Notes: generated from the letters alone by a model not told the origin. DNA of 64,000 bases from Clostridia bacterium (GCA_017399225.1 JAFQEB010000004.1:15297-79296); one strand, 5' to 3'. Shown: positions 51,922-62,840, numbered from the stretch's first letter. Program-made: numbers and translations.

Positions 51922-52764
51922 TTACGGCGCTGCTGCAGGGTGTTGCTTTCCTTGCACATCGATTGTCGTTTCGCCCTCAAGGAGGATCTCGCCTGCGGGG
52001 ATCATCGTGAAGCCCTGATCCCGGTAATGGGCCAGCACGCTCGGCAACGCCTCCACGATGTACTCGCTGTCGTTGTGAAAGAGAATGATATCTCCCTGCT
52101 GGACGTTGTTTGTCGCCCGCTTGACCAGGTCGCTCACGCCGCGGTTTTTCCAGTCAAGCGAATCAACGCTCCACTGCACGACCTCATAGCCCTCATCCCT
52201 GGAAACGGTGACCACCTTGTTGTTGTAATCGCCGTAGGGCGGGCGGAACAGCGTCGGTCGCGTGCCGGTCAGCGCTTCGATCTTATCTGAGCAGGCGTCC
52301 AGCTCAGCGCGGATCTTGCTGTCCGAAATCTGCGTGAAGTGGGCATGAGAATCGGAGTGATTGCCGATCTCATGTCCGCGGGCGGCGATCTCCTTCACCA
52401 GCTCCGGGTATTTATCCACCCAGATGCCTACGAGGAAGAAGGTTACCTTGGCGTCGTATTCGTCCAGCAGATCCAGAATTGCAAGGGTCTTATCGCCTCC
52501 CCAGGAGGCGTCGAAGGTCACGGAGATCACCTTGTCATCCCGTTCCACCGAGTAGACAGGCAGCACCTTTTTCACAGCCAGCACATTGGTCGCTTCAGCC
52601 TGCAGCGGACCGATATATACGGCGCTGAGGAGAAGGAGCACGGCCAGAAGGAAAGCCTGCGTCCCTCCGGGGCGGCGGGGCTTCTTTCCCCTTGGAGCTT
52701 CGGCGGCGTCGGGCCAGGTGAAGCTCGGCCTTGGGCGAGTCGTCATGGGCGAATGAGTCATCAT
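51922..52764 (-). CDS. Polysaccharide deacetylase, PdaB-like
   Basis: A 280-residue protein. A membrane anchor/signal at residues 35-60 (AFLLAVLLLLSAVYIGPLQA) precedes the NodB domain: ISVTFDASWGGDKTLAILDLL, the metal His pair NHSDSHAHF, RPPYGDYNNK and ILFHND. The TFDA form (Asp then Ala) is typical of PdaB, a deacetylase needed for spore cortex maintenance. The start is uncertain: 52764 has AAAGG at good spacing, 52773 is also in frame. Confidence 0.85.
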   Translation of the reverse strand: MMTHSPMTTRPRPSFTWPDAAEAPRGKKPRRPGGTQAFLLAVLLLLSAVYIGPLQAEATNVLAVKKVLPVYSVERDDKVISVTFDASWGGDKTLAILDLLDEYDAKVTFFLVGIWVDKYPELVKEIAARGHEIGNHSDSHAHFTQISDSKIRAELDACSDKIEALTGTRPTLFRPPYGDYNNKVVTVSRDEGYEVVQWSVDSLDWKNRGVSDLVKRATNNVQQGDIILFHNDSEYIVEALPSVLAHYRDQGFTMIPAGEILLEGETTIDVQGKQHPAAAP

Positions 52765-53082
52765 TTCCACCATCCTTTACTATTCCTATGCAGCGTTCGG
52801 ATAGATATGAGTGAACAGCCTGCATCCGCCAAAGGCAGTGGTCTTTCGACAGCACGCCCCGGGCGCTTCTGGTGGACTTTATGCGTGACCTCTCAACAAC
52901 TTGACGATTCGGCGGGTAATTATCTTCCATTCCTGCGCAATGTTTACAGGTGTAACAGGAAATACCGGATATACCCGTCCATGCTTGATTATAGCAGACC
53001 ATTATGACGATATCATGAACAAAGTGAGAATTCTGCGTTAAATGACACATAGCGGAAGAAGTCGGAAGACGAAAATGGGTAC
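52765..53082. other. Intergenic region with no gene
   Basis: About 320 bases between the PdaB-like gene and groEL. A minus-strand TATAAT at 52988-52993 could start a roughly 215-base leader for the deacetylase. Overlapping ORFs in it lack codon bias or a ribosome-binding site. I see no recognisable RNA family. Confidence 0.5.
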
Positions 53083-53112
53083 AAAAAAAGGAAGCGGCCG
53101 CAGCCGCTTCCT
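53083..53112 (-). terminator. Terminator of groESL
   Basis: On the minus strand GGAAGCGGC pairs with GCCGCTTCC around TGCG and is followed by seven T. Confidence 0.9.
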
Positions 53113-53123
53113 TTGCGTGTTTA

Positions 53124-55242
<2,119 letters not shown>

Positions 55243-55363
55243 GGGGAACATATGTGCTTTGTGATGAAATCCTTACTATAAAATGCGAAAATCTTGTCAG
55301 GCTGTGTCAATGGGCAGAAAAACGTGTTATAATATGCGTGAAAGAACTTTCCGGAGGACAGAT

Positions 55364-56410
55364 ATGCCCGAATGTATTTCTGATTTGCTCCTTGCCTGGT
55401 ATGACCGGCATGCCCGTGCTTTGCCCTGGCGGGGGATTCACGATCCCTACCGCACCTGGGTGTCGGAGACGATGCTCCAGCAGACCCGGGTGGAGACCGT
55501 GCTGGGCTACTACGAACGCTTCCTGGAGCGCTTCCCGACGATCGCAGCCCTTGCCGCCGCCCCGGAGGATGATGTGCTCAAACTCTGGGAGGGCCTTGGT
55601 TATTACAGCCGCGCCCGGAATCTTCACAAGGGCGCGCAGCAGGTGGTAGAGGAATTCGGCAGCGTGATCCCCGCTGACGTGGATTCACTGCGCAAAATCA
55701 GCGGCATCGGCCCCTACACGGCTGGAGCCATTGCCAGCATCGCCTTTGACCAGCCGGTGCCTGCAGTGGATGGCAATGTCATCCGCGTGGTGAGCCGCTT
55801 GAAGGGCATCCGGGAGAATGTGGGGATTCCATCCGTACGCCGCATGCTGGAAGGGGAGGCGGCTGCCCTTGTGCCGCAGGAACGCCCTGGCGACTTCAAC
55901 CAGGCCCTGATGGATCTTGGGGCGACCATCTGCGTACCCGGTACGCCTGCCTGCGAGAAATGCCCGCTGCAGTCGGAGTGTGATGCATTCTCCGCTGGCG
56001 ATGCGGAGGACCTGCCTGTTCTGCCTCGGAAGAATCCACCCAAGGAGTTTGAATATGACGTGTGCCTGATCTTCTCCGGCGACCGCGTCCTGATGCGCCA
56101 GCGCACCGAAGCGATGCTGCGGGGCCTGTGGGTGTTCCCGATGGTTGAAGGCAGGAACACGCTGCGTCAGGTTCCTGCTGCGGTGAAAAAACTGACAAAG
56201 CTGGTTGTCCGCGATGTGCAGTCTGCCGGGGAGGCGAAGCATGTCTTCACCCATCAAATCTGGCAGATGAAGCTCTACACCATGCATGCCGCGGAAGAAG
56301 CCCAGGCCCCGGCAGGATACCGCTTTGTCCCGCTGAACGAGCTGGACACGCTGGCCATCCCCACGGCGGTGAAGGCGGCGGTGAAGGTTGTGCGGGAATA
56401 TCGCCCCTGA
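55364..56410 (+). CDS. mutY: A/G-specific adenine glycosylase MutY
   Basis: A 348-residue base-excision enzyme removing adenine opposite 8-oxoguanine. The N-terminus has WVSETMLQQTRVETV, the helix-hairpin-helix is ISGIGPYTAGAIASIAF with catalytic Asp in VDGNV, and the [4Fe-4S] cluster Cys are in CVPGTPACEKCPLQSEC. A NUDIX-like recognition domain fills the C-terminal third. A TATAAT at 55328-55333 lies 30 bases ahead of the start, with CCGGAGGA as ribosome-binding site. Confidence 0.95.
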   Translation: MPECISDLLLAWYDRHARALPWRGIHDPYRTWVSETMLQQTRVETVLGYYERFLERFPTIAALAAAPEDDVLKLWEGLGYYSRARNLHKGAQQVVEEFGSVIPADVDSLRKISGIGPYTAGAIASIAFDQPVPAVDGNVIRVVSRLKGIRENVGIPSVRRMLEGEAAALVPQERPGDFNQALMDLGATICVPGTPACEKCPLQSECDAFSAGDAEDLPVLPRKNPPKEFEYDVCLIFSGDRVLMRQRTEAMLRGLWVFPMVEGRNTLRQVPAAVKKLTKLVVRDVQSAGEAKHVFTHQIWQMKLYTMHAAEEAQAPAGYRFVPLNELDTLAIPTAVKAAVKVVREYRP

Positions 56411-56503
56411 CTGTACTGGAATTGTATTTGGTTTGACAGATGCGGAAGAATCTGCTATCATATATGCACATCACCTGACAATACAAGTGAGGAGAGATTC
56501 GTT

Positions 56504-57151
56504 ATGGCGATCCGTCTGTTTGAAACCCGTACCAACAACTCCAACGTGCCGCTGCGCGTGGCAATGGGCCACTTTGCCACCAGCCACAGCCATATCAACT
56601 ATTACATCGATCTGACGATGACCAAGCACCGCCTGTCCGAGGCCAAGGAGGTCGCCGCCCAGCTGTGCGGCAATATCAGCCCGGCGACGGTCATTGATAC
56701 CATCCTCTGTCTGGACGGTACGGAGGTCATCGGCGCCTGCATGGCCAGCGAGCTCACCCGCCGTGGCTATGCCAACTACAACGCCCACAACACCATCTAC
56801 GTCGTCACCCCCGAGCACACCACTGGCTCCCAGCTGCTCTTCCGTGACAACGCCGCCCCCATGATCGTCGGCAAGAACGTGCTGGTGCTGGCGGCCTCCG
56901 TCACCACCGGCTACACGGTCAAGGCTGCGGTGGACGCCATCCGCTATTACAGCGGCAAGCCCGCCGGCGTGTGCGCCATCTTCACCTGTGAGGACGAGTG
57001 CGAGGGCTTTGAGATCAACGCGGTGTTCACCAAAAAGAACGACCTGCCGGATTACCAGAGCACCATCTCCCACGAATGCCCGATGTGCAAGAACCAGCGC
57101 CGCCTGGACGCGATGGTCAATGCCTTTGGCGTGTCCTCCTTCGGTATTTGA
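56504..57151 (+). CDS. Orotate-phosphoribosyltransferase-like protein with an altered PRPP loop
   Basis: A 215-residue protein with a type I phosphoribosyltransferase layout. The loop that should read DD(or DE)xxTTG is VLVLAASVTTGYT, with Ala130-Ala131 replacing both acidic residues, while the TTG part remains. The C-terminus has a CPMC knuckle. It may bind a phosphoribosyl ligand without transferring it, or belong to a subfamily with its own chemistry. Expressed alone and followed by a strong terminator. Confidence 0.75.
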   Translation: MAIRLFETRTNNSNVPLRVAMGHFATSHSHINYYIDLTMTKHRLSEAKEVAAQLCGNISPATVIDTILCLDGTEVIGACMASELTRRGYANYNAHNTIYVVTPEHTTGSQLLFRDNAAPMIVGKNVLVLAASVTTGYTVKAAVDAIRYYSGKPAGVCAIFTCEDECEGFEINAVFTKKNDLPDYQSTISHECPMCKNQRRLDAMVNAFGVSSFGI

Positions 57152-57157
57152 TGCAAT

Positions 57158-57196
57158 GTAAAGGCTCCGGAGATCTTTCTCCGGAGCCTTTTTATG
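57158..57196 (+). terminator. Terminator after the phosphoribosyltransferase-like gene
   Basis: AAAGGCTCCGGAG pairs with CTCCGGAGCCTTT around ATCTTT, ending in a T-run; the mirror serves the DUF362 gene. Confidence 0.9.
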
Positions 57197-57205
57197 TGTG
57201 CTGAT

Positions 57206-58075
57206 TTATTCGATTTCGACCAGCTCGTACTCCCGGCTGCCAAAGCCAAGGGCAGCGGCGGCCTCGATGGTATGCACACCGTTGCGGCTCTCGATGCGCT
57301 CCAGCATGTGGGGGAGGCCGGGATCGTCCTTCTGGGCGTAGATGAGATCCAGACCGGCCTGGTCAATGGCAATGGGGTCCAGGCTGGCCAGCACGCCGAT
57401 ATCCGCCATGCAGGGATCCTCCGCCACCGCGCAGCAGTCGCAGTCCACGGAGAGGTTCTTCAACACGCTGATGTATACGGCCTTGCCGTCATAGCGCTTT
57501 GCGATGGTGGAGGCAGCGTCCGCCATGGCCTCCAGGAAGCCGTTGTGGTCGCCCTTAAAGCCCAGCTTTGCGTCGCCCGCACCGTGAATGTGGCGCTTGC
57601 CGTAGCTGGAGGCAATGCCGATGGACAGCTGCTTGATCGCGCCGCCGAAGCCGCCCATGGGGTGCCCCTTGAAGTGGGACAGCACCAGCAGGGAGTCGTA
57701 CTTGACGAGGTTTTTGCCCACGAAATTCTTCTGGATCACCTTGCCGCCGGGGACGAGCAGCTGCAGGTCGGGGCCTTCACCGTCCATGATGTCAACGGGG
57801 AAATGCTCCGCCCAGCCGTGGTCGCGCATGAGCTGCTCGTGGCGCTCGGTCACATCGCGGGCGCCCTTGTAGGCGGTGTTGCATTCCACCACGGTGCCGT
57901 GTACCCGGTCAATGACCGGCTTCCAGAAGTCCGGGCCGAGGAAGTTCTGGTTGCCCTTTTCGCCGCTGTGCAGCTTGACGGCCACCTGGCCGGGCAGATC
58001 CACGCCCAGCAGATCATACATTTCCAGCACCTTTTCGGGGGTGATGGTCTTGGAGAAATACACCTTGCTTGCCAT
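57206..58075 (-). CDS. DUF362 domain protein
   Basis: A 289-residue protein of the DUF362 family: VAVKLHSGEKGNQNFLGPDFWKPVIDRVHGTVVECNTAY near the start and LVLSHFKGHPMGGFGGAIKQLSIG in the middle. It has a Cys cluster CDCCAVAEDPC that could bind a metal or Fe-S centre, but not a complete ferredoxin repeat. A role in anaerobic metabolism is likely; the substrate is unknown. It follows the uridine kinase gene by 18 bases. Confidence 0.88.
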   Translation of the reverse strand: MASKVYFSKTITPEKVLEMYDLLGVDLPGQVAVKLHSGEKGNQNFLGPDFWKPVIDRVHGTVVECNTAYKGARDVTERHEQLMRDHGWAEHFPVDIMDGEGPDLQLLVPGGKVIQKNFVGKNLVKYDSLLVLSHFKGHPMGGFGGAIKQLSIGIASSYGKRHIHGAGDAKLGFKGDHNGFLEAMADAASTIAKRYDGKAVYISVLKNLSVDCDCCAVAEDPCMADIGVLASLDPIAIDQAGLDLIYAQKDDPGLPHMLERIESRNGVHTIEAAAALGFGSREYELVEIE

Positions 58076-58093
58076 ATTGACCTCCTGATCTTG

Positions 58094-58720
58094 TTATTGG
58101 CTGATTTTGCCGCGCTTGTGCAGCTCGTCGGACACATAGCCGGAGAGGATCTCGACGATGCGGGCGTTCTTGCCGCCCCGGGCGACGATCACGTCCGCCA
58201 GGTTGATATAGTTGCGGATGTACTGCTCAAACATGGGCCGCACGGTGGAGCGGTACTGCTGGGAGATGGAGTCGATGGAACGCCCGCGCTCGGTGATGTC
58301 CCGCTCGATGCGGCGCAGCAGGCAGATATCCGCGTCCACATTCATGTAGAGCTTCAGGTACATCAGATCCAGCAAGCGCTTGTCGTGGAAGCAGTGGATG
58401 CCCTCCAGAATCAGCACGTCCGGGGGAGTGATGATATCCTCCGTATCCGCGCGGCGGTGATTGGCGTAGTCATAGCCCTTGCGGGTGATGGGCTGGCCGT
58501 TCATGAGGGACTGCACGTCCGCCAGAAGGGCGTCGTGATCGAAAATGTCCGGCTTGTCATAATTCAGGCGGCAGCGCTCCTCAAAGGGGAGGTGGCTGTG
58601 ATCCTTGTAGTAGCAATCCTGCTGGAGCACAAAGGCATGATCGCCCAGGGCGGAAGCCAGGGAATCCGCCAGGGTTGATTTACCGCTGCCGCTGGCGCCG
58701 CAAATGCCGATGAAAATCAT
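58094..58720 (-). CDS. udk: Uridine kinase
   Basis: A 208-residue nucleoside kinase: P-loop GICGASGSGKSTLADSL, then FDHDALLADVQSL and VLILEGIHCFHD (Walker B). It phosphorylates uridine/cytidine for pyrimidine salvage. The Met at 58720 has GGAGGG nine bases upstream; 58738 has none. It shares a transcript with DUF362. Confidence 0.9.
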   Translation of the reverse strand: MIFIGICGASGSGKSTLADSLASALGDHAFVLQQDCYYKDHSHLPFEERCRLNYDKPDIFDHDALLADVQSLMNGQPITRKGYDYANHRRADTEDIITPPDVLILEGIHCFHDKRLLDLMYLKLYMNVDADICLLRRIERDITERGRSIDSISQQYRSTVRPMFEQYIRNYINLADVIVARGGKNARIVEILSGYVSDELHKRGKISQ

Positions 58721-58850
58721 TTGTATCGCCCTCCACATAGGTTTTGTGTGGGATTTGACTATGTAAATGTTACAATATCACGGGCGGCATGTCAAGGGAA
58801 AACCGTATTTCACCGGCAGATTTCGCCAGAAGAAGCGGTATTTCCGCAAT

Positions 58851-58880
58851 TTGACTGTGACATGTGTGCTGTGATATGAT
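58851..58880 (+). promoter_or_regulatory. Promoter of the GH18 gene
   Basis: TTGACT (58851-58856) and TATGAT (58875-58880), 18 bases apart. A start near 58887 would give a leader of about 127 bases. Confidence 0.65.
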
Positions 58881-58886
58881 ATGATT

Positions 58887-59013
58887 ACCTCCGTGAAAAG
58901 GGGCGCCCATGAGGTCGGCAAAGCCGACGAGGGAGAGCGATTGTTCACAATCGCCGCCCGAAGCCCGGCACGCGATGAAATCGTGGGATGGGCCGAAAAT
59001 GGAGGTGACAGCG
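58887..59013 (+). promoter_or_regulatory. Structured 5' leader of the GH18 gene, candidate cis-regulatory RNA
   Basis: ACCTCC at 58887-58892 can pair with GGAGGT at 59001-59006, the ribosome-binding site of the GH18 gene, closing the element. Inside are hairpins GTCGGC-AAA-GCCGAC (58914-58928) and GCGATTG-TTCA-CAATCGC (58937-58954), enclosed by GGGCG/CGCCC (58901-58905 with 58955-58959), and an arm GCCC/GGGC (58963-58966 with 58990-58993) capping a GAAA-containing hairpin. The set matches no riboswitch class that I can name. Confidence 0.6.
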
Positions 59014-60186
59014 GTGAAGAAATCCAAGCCGCGCACCAAAGAACGTAAGCCACGAAAGCTGCTCAAGCGAGCTGCCCTGCTGATCATGCTCCTGTCGGTG
59101 GCGGGCGTCTGCGTCAGCGGCGGCCAATACACAGCGCCAACCGCACATGCGGAGGAGGAGGCCCCCATGCCAAAGCGCAAAGGACGCACGGTGATGTACA
59201 TCATGGATGCCCATAACCTGAATCTGCGGGAAGGGGACGCGCATGCCCTTGATCAGCTGAATTATTCCTTCGCCCTCATCAAGGATGGCAAGGCGGACGG
59301 CGCCCACTGGTTGGGTCTGAAGAAGGTTCAATCCTTTTTGAAAAAGCATCCCCATGTGGACGGTGTTTTATCCATCGGCGGATGGGGCGCGGACGGCTTC
59401 TCCCAGGCCTGCATGACGGAAGACGGCCGTCAGACCCTGGCGGACAGCCTGCTGGCCCTCATGGATGAATGCGGCTTTGTCGGCATTGACGTGGACTGGG
59501 AGTATCCCGGCGTGCCGGGCACCGGCATCCTCTCCCAGGAGGGGGATGTGGAAAACTGGTATGCGTTCCTTACGCTGCTTCGAGAAGGGCTTGATGCCCG
59601 TGAAACGCTCCATGGCCGGGAGTACCACCTGTCCGTGGCCCTTGGGGCAGGGGAGAATCATCTCAAAGTGCTGGACGCGGCGCGCCTTGGCAAGCTGGTG
59701 GATCAGACCGTCGTGATGGCCTACGATTTATCCGGGTTTGACCGAATCACCGGACATCACGCGGGGCTGTACGCGGATCAGAACAAGCCTGACACCGGTG
59801 CATATGCGGTGAAAAAGCTGGTGGAAGGCGGCTTCCCGGCGGAGAAGATTCTTCTGGGGATGCCCGCCTATGGCCGCGTGTGGCGGCAGGTGTCCGGCGG
59901 GGGCGACGGCCTTGATCAGCGGGCCAACACCTCCGGCAACAAGACGATCTCCTTTGATGAGCTGCTCCGCCTGGAAAAGCAGGGCTACACCCGCTATTAC
60001 GACGAGAAGGCCCAGGCCGCCTGGTGGTTTGACGGCTCCACCTTTGTCAGCGGCGAGGATGACCGCTCCATTGCCGCCAAAGGCGCATGGATTGTGGATA
60101 ACGATCTGATGGGCGCAGCGGTCTGGCAGTACACCCAGGACGCGGACGGCGCGATGCTGAGCATGCTGGACGCAGCGATGAGGTGA
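59014..60186 (+). CDS. GH18 chitinase-like glycosidase, membrane-anchored or secreted
   Basis: A 390-residue protein. A very basic N-terminus (KKSKPRTKERKPRKLLKR) precedes a hydrophobic span and HAEEEAP, a signal or signal-anchor. The GH18 motif DxxDxDWE is GFVGIDVDWEYPG with catalytic Glu163, preceded by GVLSIGGWG. It ends with MGAAVWQYTQDADGAML, the final beta-strand of the barrel. GTG at 59014 is chosen as start because GGAGGTG lies seven bases before it. Relatives cut chitin, chitooligosaccharides, or peptidoglycan. Confidence 0.88.
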   Translation: MKKSKPRTKERKPRKLLKRAALLIMLLSVAGVCVSGGQYTAPTAHAEEEAPMPKRKGRTVMYIMDAHNLNLREGDAHALDQLNYSFALIKDGKADGAHWLGLKKVQSFLKKHPHVDGVLSIGGWGADGFSQACMTEDGRQTLADSLLALMDECGFVGIDVDWEYPGVPGTGILSQEGDVENWYAFLTLLREGLDARETLHGREYHLSVALGAGENHLKVLDAARLGKLVDQTVVMAYDLSGFDRITGHHAGLYADQNKPDTGAYAVKKLVEGGFPAEKILLGMPAYGRVWRQVSGGGDGLDQRANTSGNKTISFDELLRLEKQGYTRYYDEKAQAAWWFDGSTFVSGEDDRSIAAKGAWIVDNDLMGAAVWQYTQDADGAMLSMLDAAMR

Positions 60187-60189
60187 ACG

Positions 60190-61017
60190 ATGAAGATCAG
60201 CACAAATGAAGCCATTTCGGCCATCTATTACGCGCTGTGGCAGTGTGGTTATGATTATGCTCATATCGAGCGGAATGGCGCGCACATGGATGCCCTGGCG
60301 GCTTTCGTGGCAGAGAAGGCGCACCCCTTTTTTGCGGGAGCGCGCCAGAATACCTGTGAGGTTTACCCCTACTGGCCCCGGGCGGCGCTGCTGGAAACAG
60401 CGTCCTTCCATGTTGGCCAGGAGAAGTTCCAAAATTTTAAGGCACTCCGCGGCAAAATTATGTCCGCACCCAATGTAGCGGATCATGAGCGGGGCGAGCA
60501 GTTCTGGGCTTGGTTGGCGGATTTCCCCCAAGTACTGCAGACGGTGATGAACAGCGAGGGTTTCCGCCGGTACCTGGCGTGGGAACGTGCCTGGTGCAGT
60601 GATCTGAGCCGCCAAAGCAAGGCAGAGCTGGCGAAAATCCAGCGCTGCCTTGATGTATGCCGGGCCTGTTATGCTTCGCCGGTGCGGGACGTGCAGCTGC
60701 TCATCAGTCCCATCAAGTGTGTGTATTCCGCCGACTACCATCTGGTAGGGGAGACCTTCGTGTTTTCCTCCGGGCAGCTGGCGGTGGAGTCTGTCATCCA
60801 TGAGTTTCTGCACCATGTGGTCCATCCGGCGGTGCTGCGGTGCGCGGAAGAAATCCCGGAACGGACGTATCCAAGCCTGGACGCATCCTACTACACAGCG
60901 GGAAAGGTCAATGCCTTTGAGGAGTACGCCGTGCGCTGTTTGACGGATTTGGCCATGGCCGATGCTTTGCCCAAAGATTTGGACGGTTTTTTGCGCATGC
61001 TGCTTGAAAACAACTGA
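60190..61017 (+). CDS. Predicted zinc metalloprotein with HEFLH motif
   Basis: A 275-residue protein. The motif V-I-H204-E205-F-L-H208-H carries the HExxH zinc ligands and general base, and Glu244/Glu245 in AFEEYAVR could be the third ligand as in gluzincins. There is no signal peptide. I recognise no family. It begins three bases after the GH18 stop and may be co-transcribed. A peptidase role is inferred from the motif only. Confidence 0.65.
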   Translation: MKISTNEAISAIYYALWQCGYDYAHIERNGAHMDALAAFVAEKAHPFFAGARQNTCEVYPYWPRAALLETASFHVGQEKFQNFKALRGKIMSAPNVADHERGEQFWAWLADFPQVLQTVMNSEGFRRYLAWERAWCSDLSRQSKAELAKIQRCLDVCRACYASPVRDVQLLISPIKCVYSADYHLVGETFVFSSGQLAVESVIHEFLHHVVHPAVLRCAEEIPERTYPSLDASYYTAGKVNAFEEYAVRCLTDLAMADALPKDLDGFLRMLLENN

Positions 61018-61083
61018 AAAACTTGCCCTGCCTCCTGTTTGGTTGTATAATGTAGAAAAACAACCGTACAGGAGGTATTTGTT

Positions 61084-62355
61084 ATGAAGGTATCCGCCCA
61101 TCGTGCGTTTAATCTGCTCAAGGAGCTGGCTTATGAGCGCGTCAGCTGCTCCGAGGCTGAGAAGCAGGCCGCCCAGAAGCTGCTGGAGGTCGCCCAGACC
61201 ACCGGCGCACAGGTTCATATCGAGGAGTTCCCCGTGGCCTGCGGCAAGGTCAACCATGCCAAGCTGGTCGTCACCGACCCCTATGTGAAGGAGTACGAGG
61301 TCACCGGCTATGAGCGCGGTTTGTCCACCCCCGAGGGCGGCGTGGATCTGGCATTCTACTACGCGGAAAACGCAGAAGACGCTCATCTGGCCAACGTCAA
61401 GGGCAAGGCTGTGATGGTCAACGGCCGTCTGCGCAAGAATGTTTACGAAAAGTTGATGAAGGCCGGTGTGGCTGCCATCCTGACTTTTGACGGCACCACC
61501 ATCGACCGCCGCAGCGAAACGGACTGCGACATCCGCAAGCTGCGCGAGATGATGACCGAGGAAGTGGGCCCTGCTACGGCGCTGCACATGCGCACGATGG
61601 ATGCGGTGGAGATCGTCCGCCGCGGCGCGAAAAAGATGCACATTGAGCTCTCCGCCGAGGACTATGAGGGTATCAGCCAGAACGTCTGTGCCGTCATCGA
61701 GGGCAGCGAGTATCCCGATGAGATCATCTCCTTCGGTGCGCACTATGACAGCGTGTACTTCTCCACCGGCGTGTATGACAATATGTCCGGCTCCGTCATT
61801 ATCATGGAGCTGCTGCGCTACTTCATGGAGCACAAGCCTGCCCGCACGATGAAGTTCAACTGGTATGGCTCCGAGGAGCAGGGTCTGCTGGGCTCCAAGG
61901 CCTGGGTCAAGGCGCACGAGGACGAGCTGAGCAAGCATGTGCTGATGGTCAACGTGGACGTGGCCGCGCCCATCCTGGGCAAGAACGGCTGTCCCGTTCT
62001 GGCGACGGAAAAGGCTGTGGGCTATGTGGACGCCCTCATGCGCGAGACCGGCATCGCCTGCGAGGTCCGCATGGACATCTACTCCTCCGACTGCATCCCC
62101 TTTGCGGACAAGGGTGTACCTGCGGTGAACTTCATCCGCTTTGGCGTGCCTGGCGCGGGTTATATCCATGACCGCCGCGACAACCTCAAGAGCAACTACA
62201 TCAGCGCGGAAGCTCTCGATATCACGTTGCAGCAGGCGCTGCTGTTTGCCAAGCGGATCGATTCCGCAAAGGTTTTCCCGATTGAGCGCAAGGTCAGTGA
62301 TGAGATCGTCAAGAAGGTGGACGAGTACCTGTTCAAGAAGAAGGATAAGAAGTAA
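61084..62355 (+). CDS. M28 family zinc aminopeptidase-like protein
   Basis: A 423-residue protein. A protease-associated insert (residues 90-150) precedes the M28 core: FGAHYDSV (first metal His/Asp), VYDNMSGSV (bridging Asp), SEEQGLLGS (catalytic Glu-Glu) and IHDRRDN (last His). No signal peptide. It probably trims peptides in the cytoplasm. It has an AGGAGG site and follows the metalloprotein gene by 66 bases. Confidence 0.88.
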   Translation: MKVSAHRAFNLLKELAYERVSCSEAEKQAAQKLLEVAQTTGAQVHIEEFPVACGKVNHAKLVVTDPYVKEYEVTGYERGLSTPEGGVDLAFYYAENAEDAHLANVKGKAVMVNGRLRKNVYEKLMKAGVAAILTFDGTTIDRRSETDCDIRKLREMMTEEVGPATALHMRTMDAVEIVRRGAKKMHIELSAEDYEGISQNVCAVIEGSEYPDEIISFGAHYDSVYFSTGVYDNMSGSVIIMELLRYFMEHKPARTMKFNWYGSEEQGLLGSKAWVKAHEDELSKHVLMVNVDVAAPILGKNGCPVLATEKAVGYVDALMRETGIACEVRMDIYSSDCIPFADKGVPAVNFIRFGVPGAGYIHDRRDNLKSNYISAEALDITLQQALLFAKRIDSAKVFPIERKVSDEIVKKVDEYLFKKKDKK

Positions 62356-62361
62356 GAAAGA

Positions 62362-62396
62362 ATCCGGCGAGGGGAGTGCCCCCTCGCCGGATTTGT
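62362..62396 (+). terminator. Terminator after the M28 gene
   Basis: ATCCGGCGAGGGG pairs with CCCCTCGCCGGAT and is followed by TTGTG. The T-run is short. Confidence 0.7.
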
Positions 62397-62401
62397 GCAG
62401 C

Positions 62402-62431
62402 AAAAAAGAGGACGCTCTTGCGAGCATCCTC
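62402..62431 (-). terminator. Terminator after rplL
   Basis: On the minus strand GAGGATGCTC pairs with GAGCGTCCTC (one wobble) around GCAA, followed by six T. Confidence 0.85.
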
Positions 62432-62459
62432 TGTGAAAGCGTATTCGACAGAAGCGAAA

Positions 62460-62840
62460 TTACTTGATTTCGACTTCGCCGCCGACTTCCTTGATCTGGG
62501 CAGCCAGCTTGTCGGCATCTTCCTTGGACAGGCCTTCCTTGACGGTCTTGGGGCCGGTGGCGGCAGCCTCAACGAAGTCCTTAGCTTCCTTCAGGCCCAG
62601 GCCGCACACTTCGCGGATGACCTTCAGAACCTTCAGCTTGGCAGCGGCGTCGAAGCCCTTCAGGATGACGTCGAACTCAGTCTTCTCTTCCACAGCAGCG
62701 GCAGCAGCGCCGGGGGCGGCAACAGCAACAGCGGTGGCAGCGGCGGAAACGCCGAACTTCTCTTCCATGGCCTTGACCAGATCGGCCAGCTCCAGCACCG
62801 TCATAGACTCGACGGCGGCAATGATCTCAGCATGAGTCAT
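62460..62840 (-). CDS. rplL: 50S ribosomal protein L7/L12
   Basis: A 126-residue protein of the ribosomal stalk that recruits elongation factors. The N-terminal dimerisation part ([22 protein letters not shown]), the Ala-rich hinge and the C-terminal [39 protein letters not shown] are standard. Second gene of rplJL, with GGAGGAAC upstream. Confidence 0.98.
   Translation of the reverse strand: MTHAEIIAAVESMTVLELADLVKAMEEKFGVSAAATAVAVAAPGAAAAAVEEKTEFDVILKGFDAAAKLKVLKVIREVCGLGLKEAKDFVEAAATGPKTVKEGLSKEDADKLAAQIKEVGGEVEIK

Noticed and set aside
58914..58970. Glycine riboswitch in the GH18 leader
   Set aside because: GGGAGAG-hairpin-CGCCxCCGAAG looks similar to the first half of a glycine aptamer, but the CTCTCAGG partner strand and the linked second aptamer are absent.
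59728..62427. 899-codon ORF on the minus strand
   Set aside because: It lies antisense to the GH18, HEFLH and M28 genes, has no domain signatures, and reflects GC-rich codon bias. The 851-codon ORF at 26148-28703 and the 756-codon ORF at 36888-39158 are rejected for the same reason (antisense to tex and to the GT1/ABC genes).
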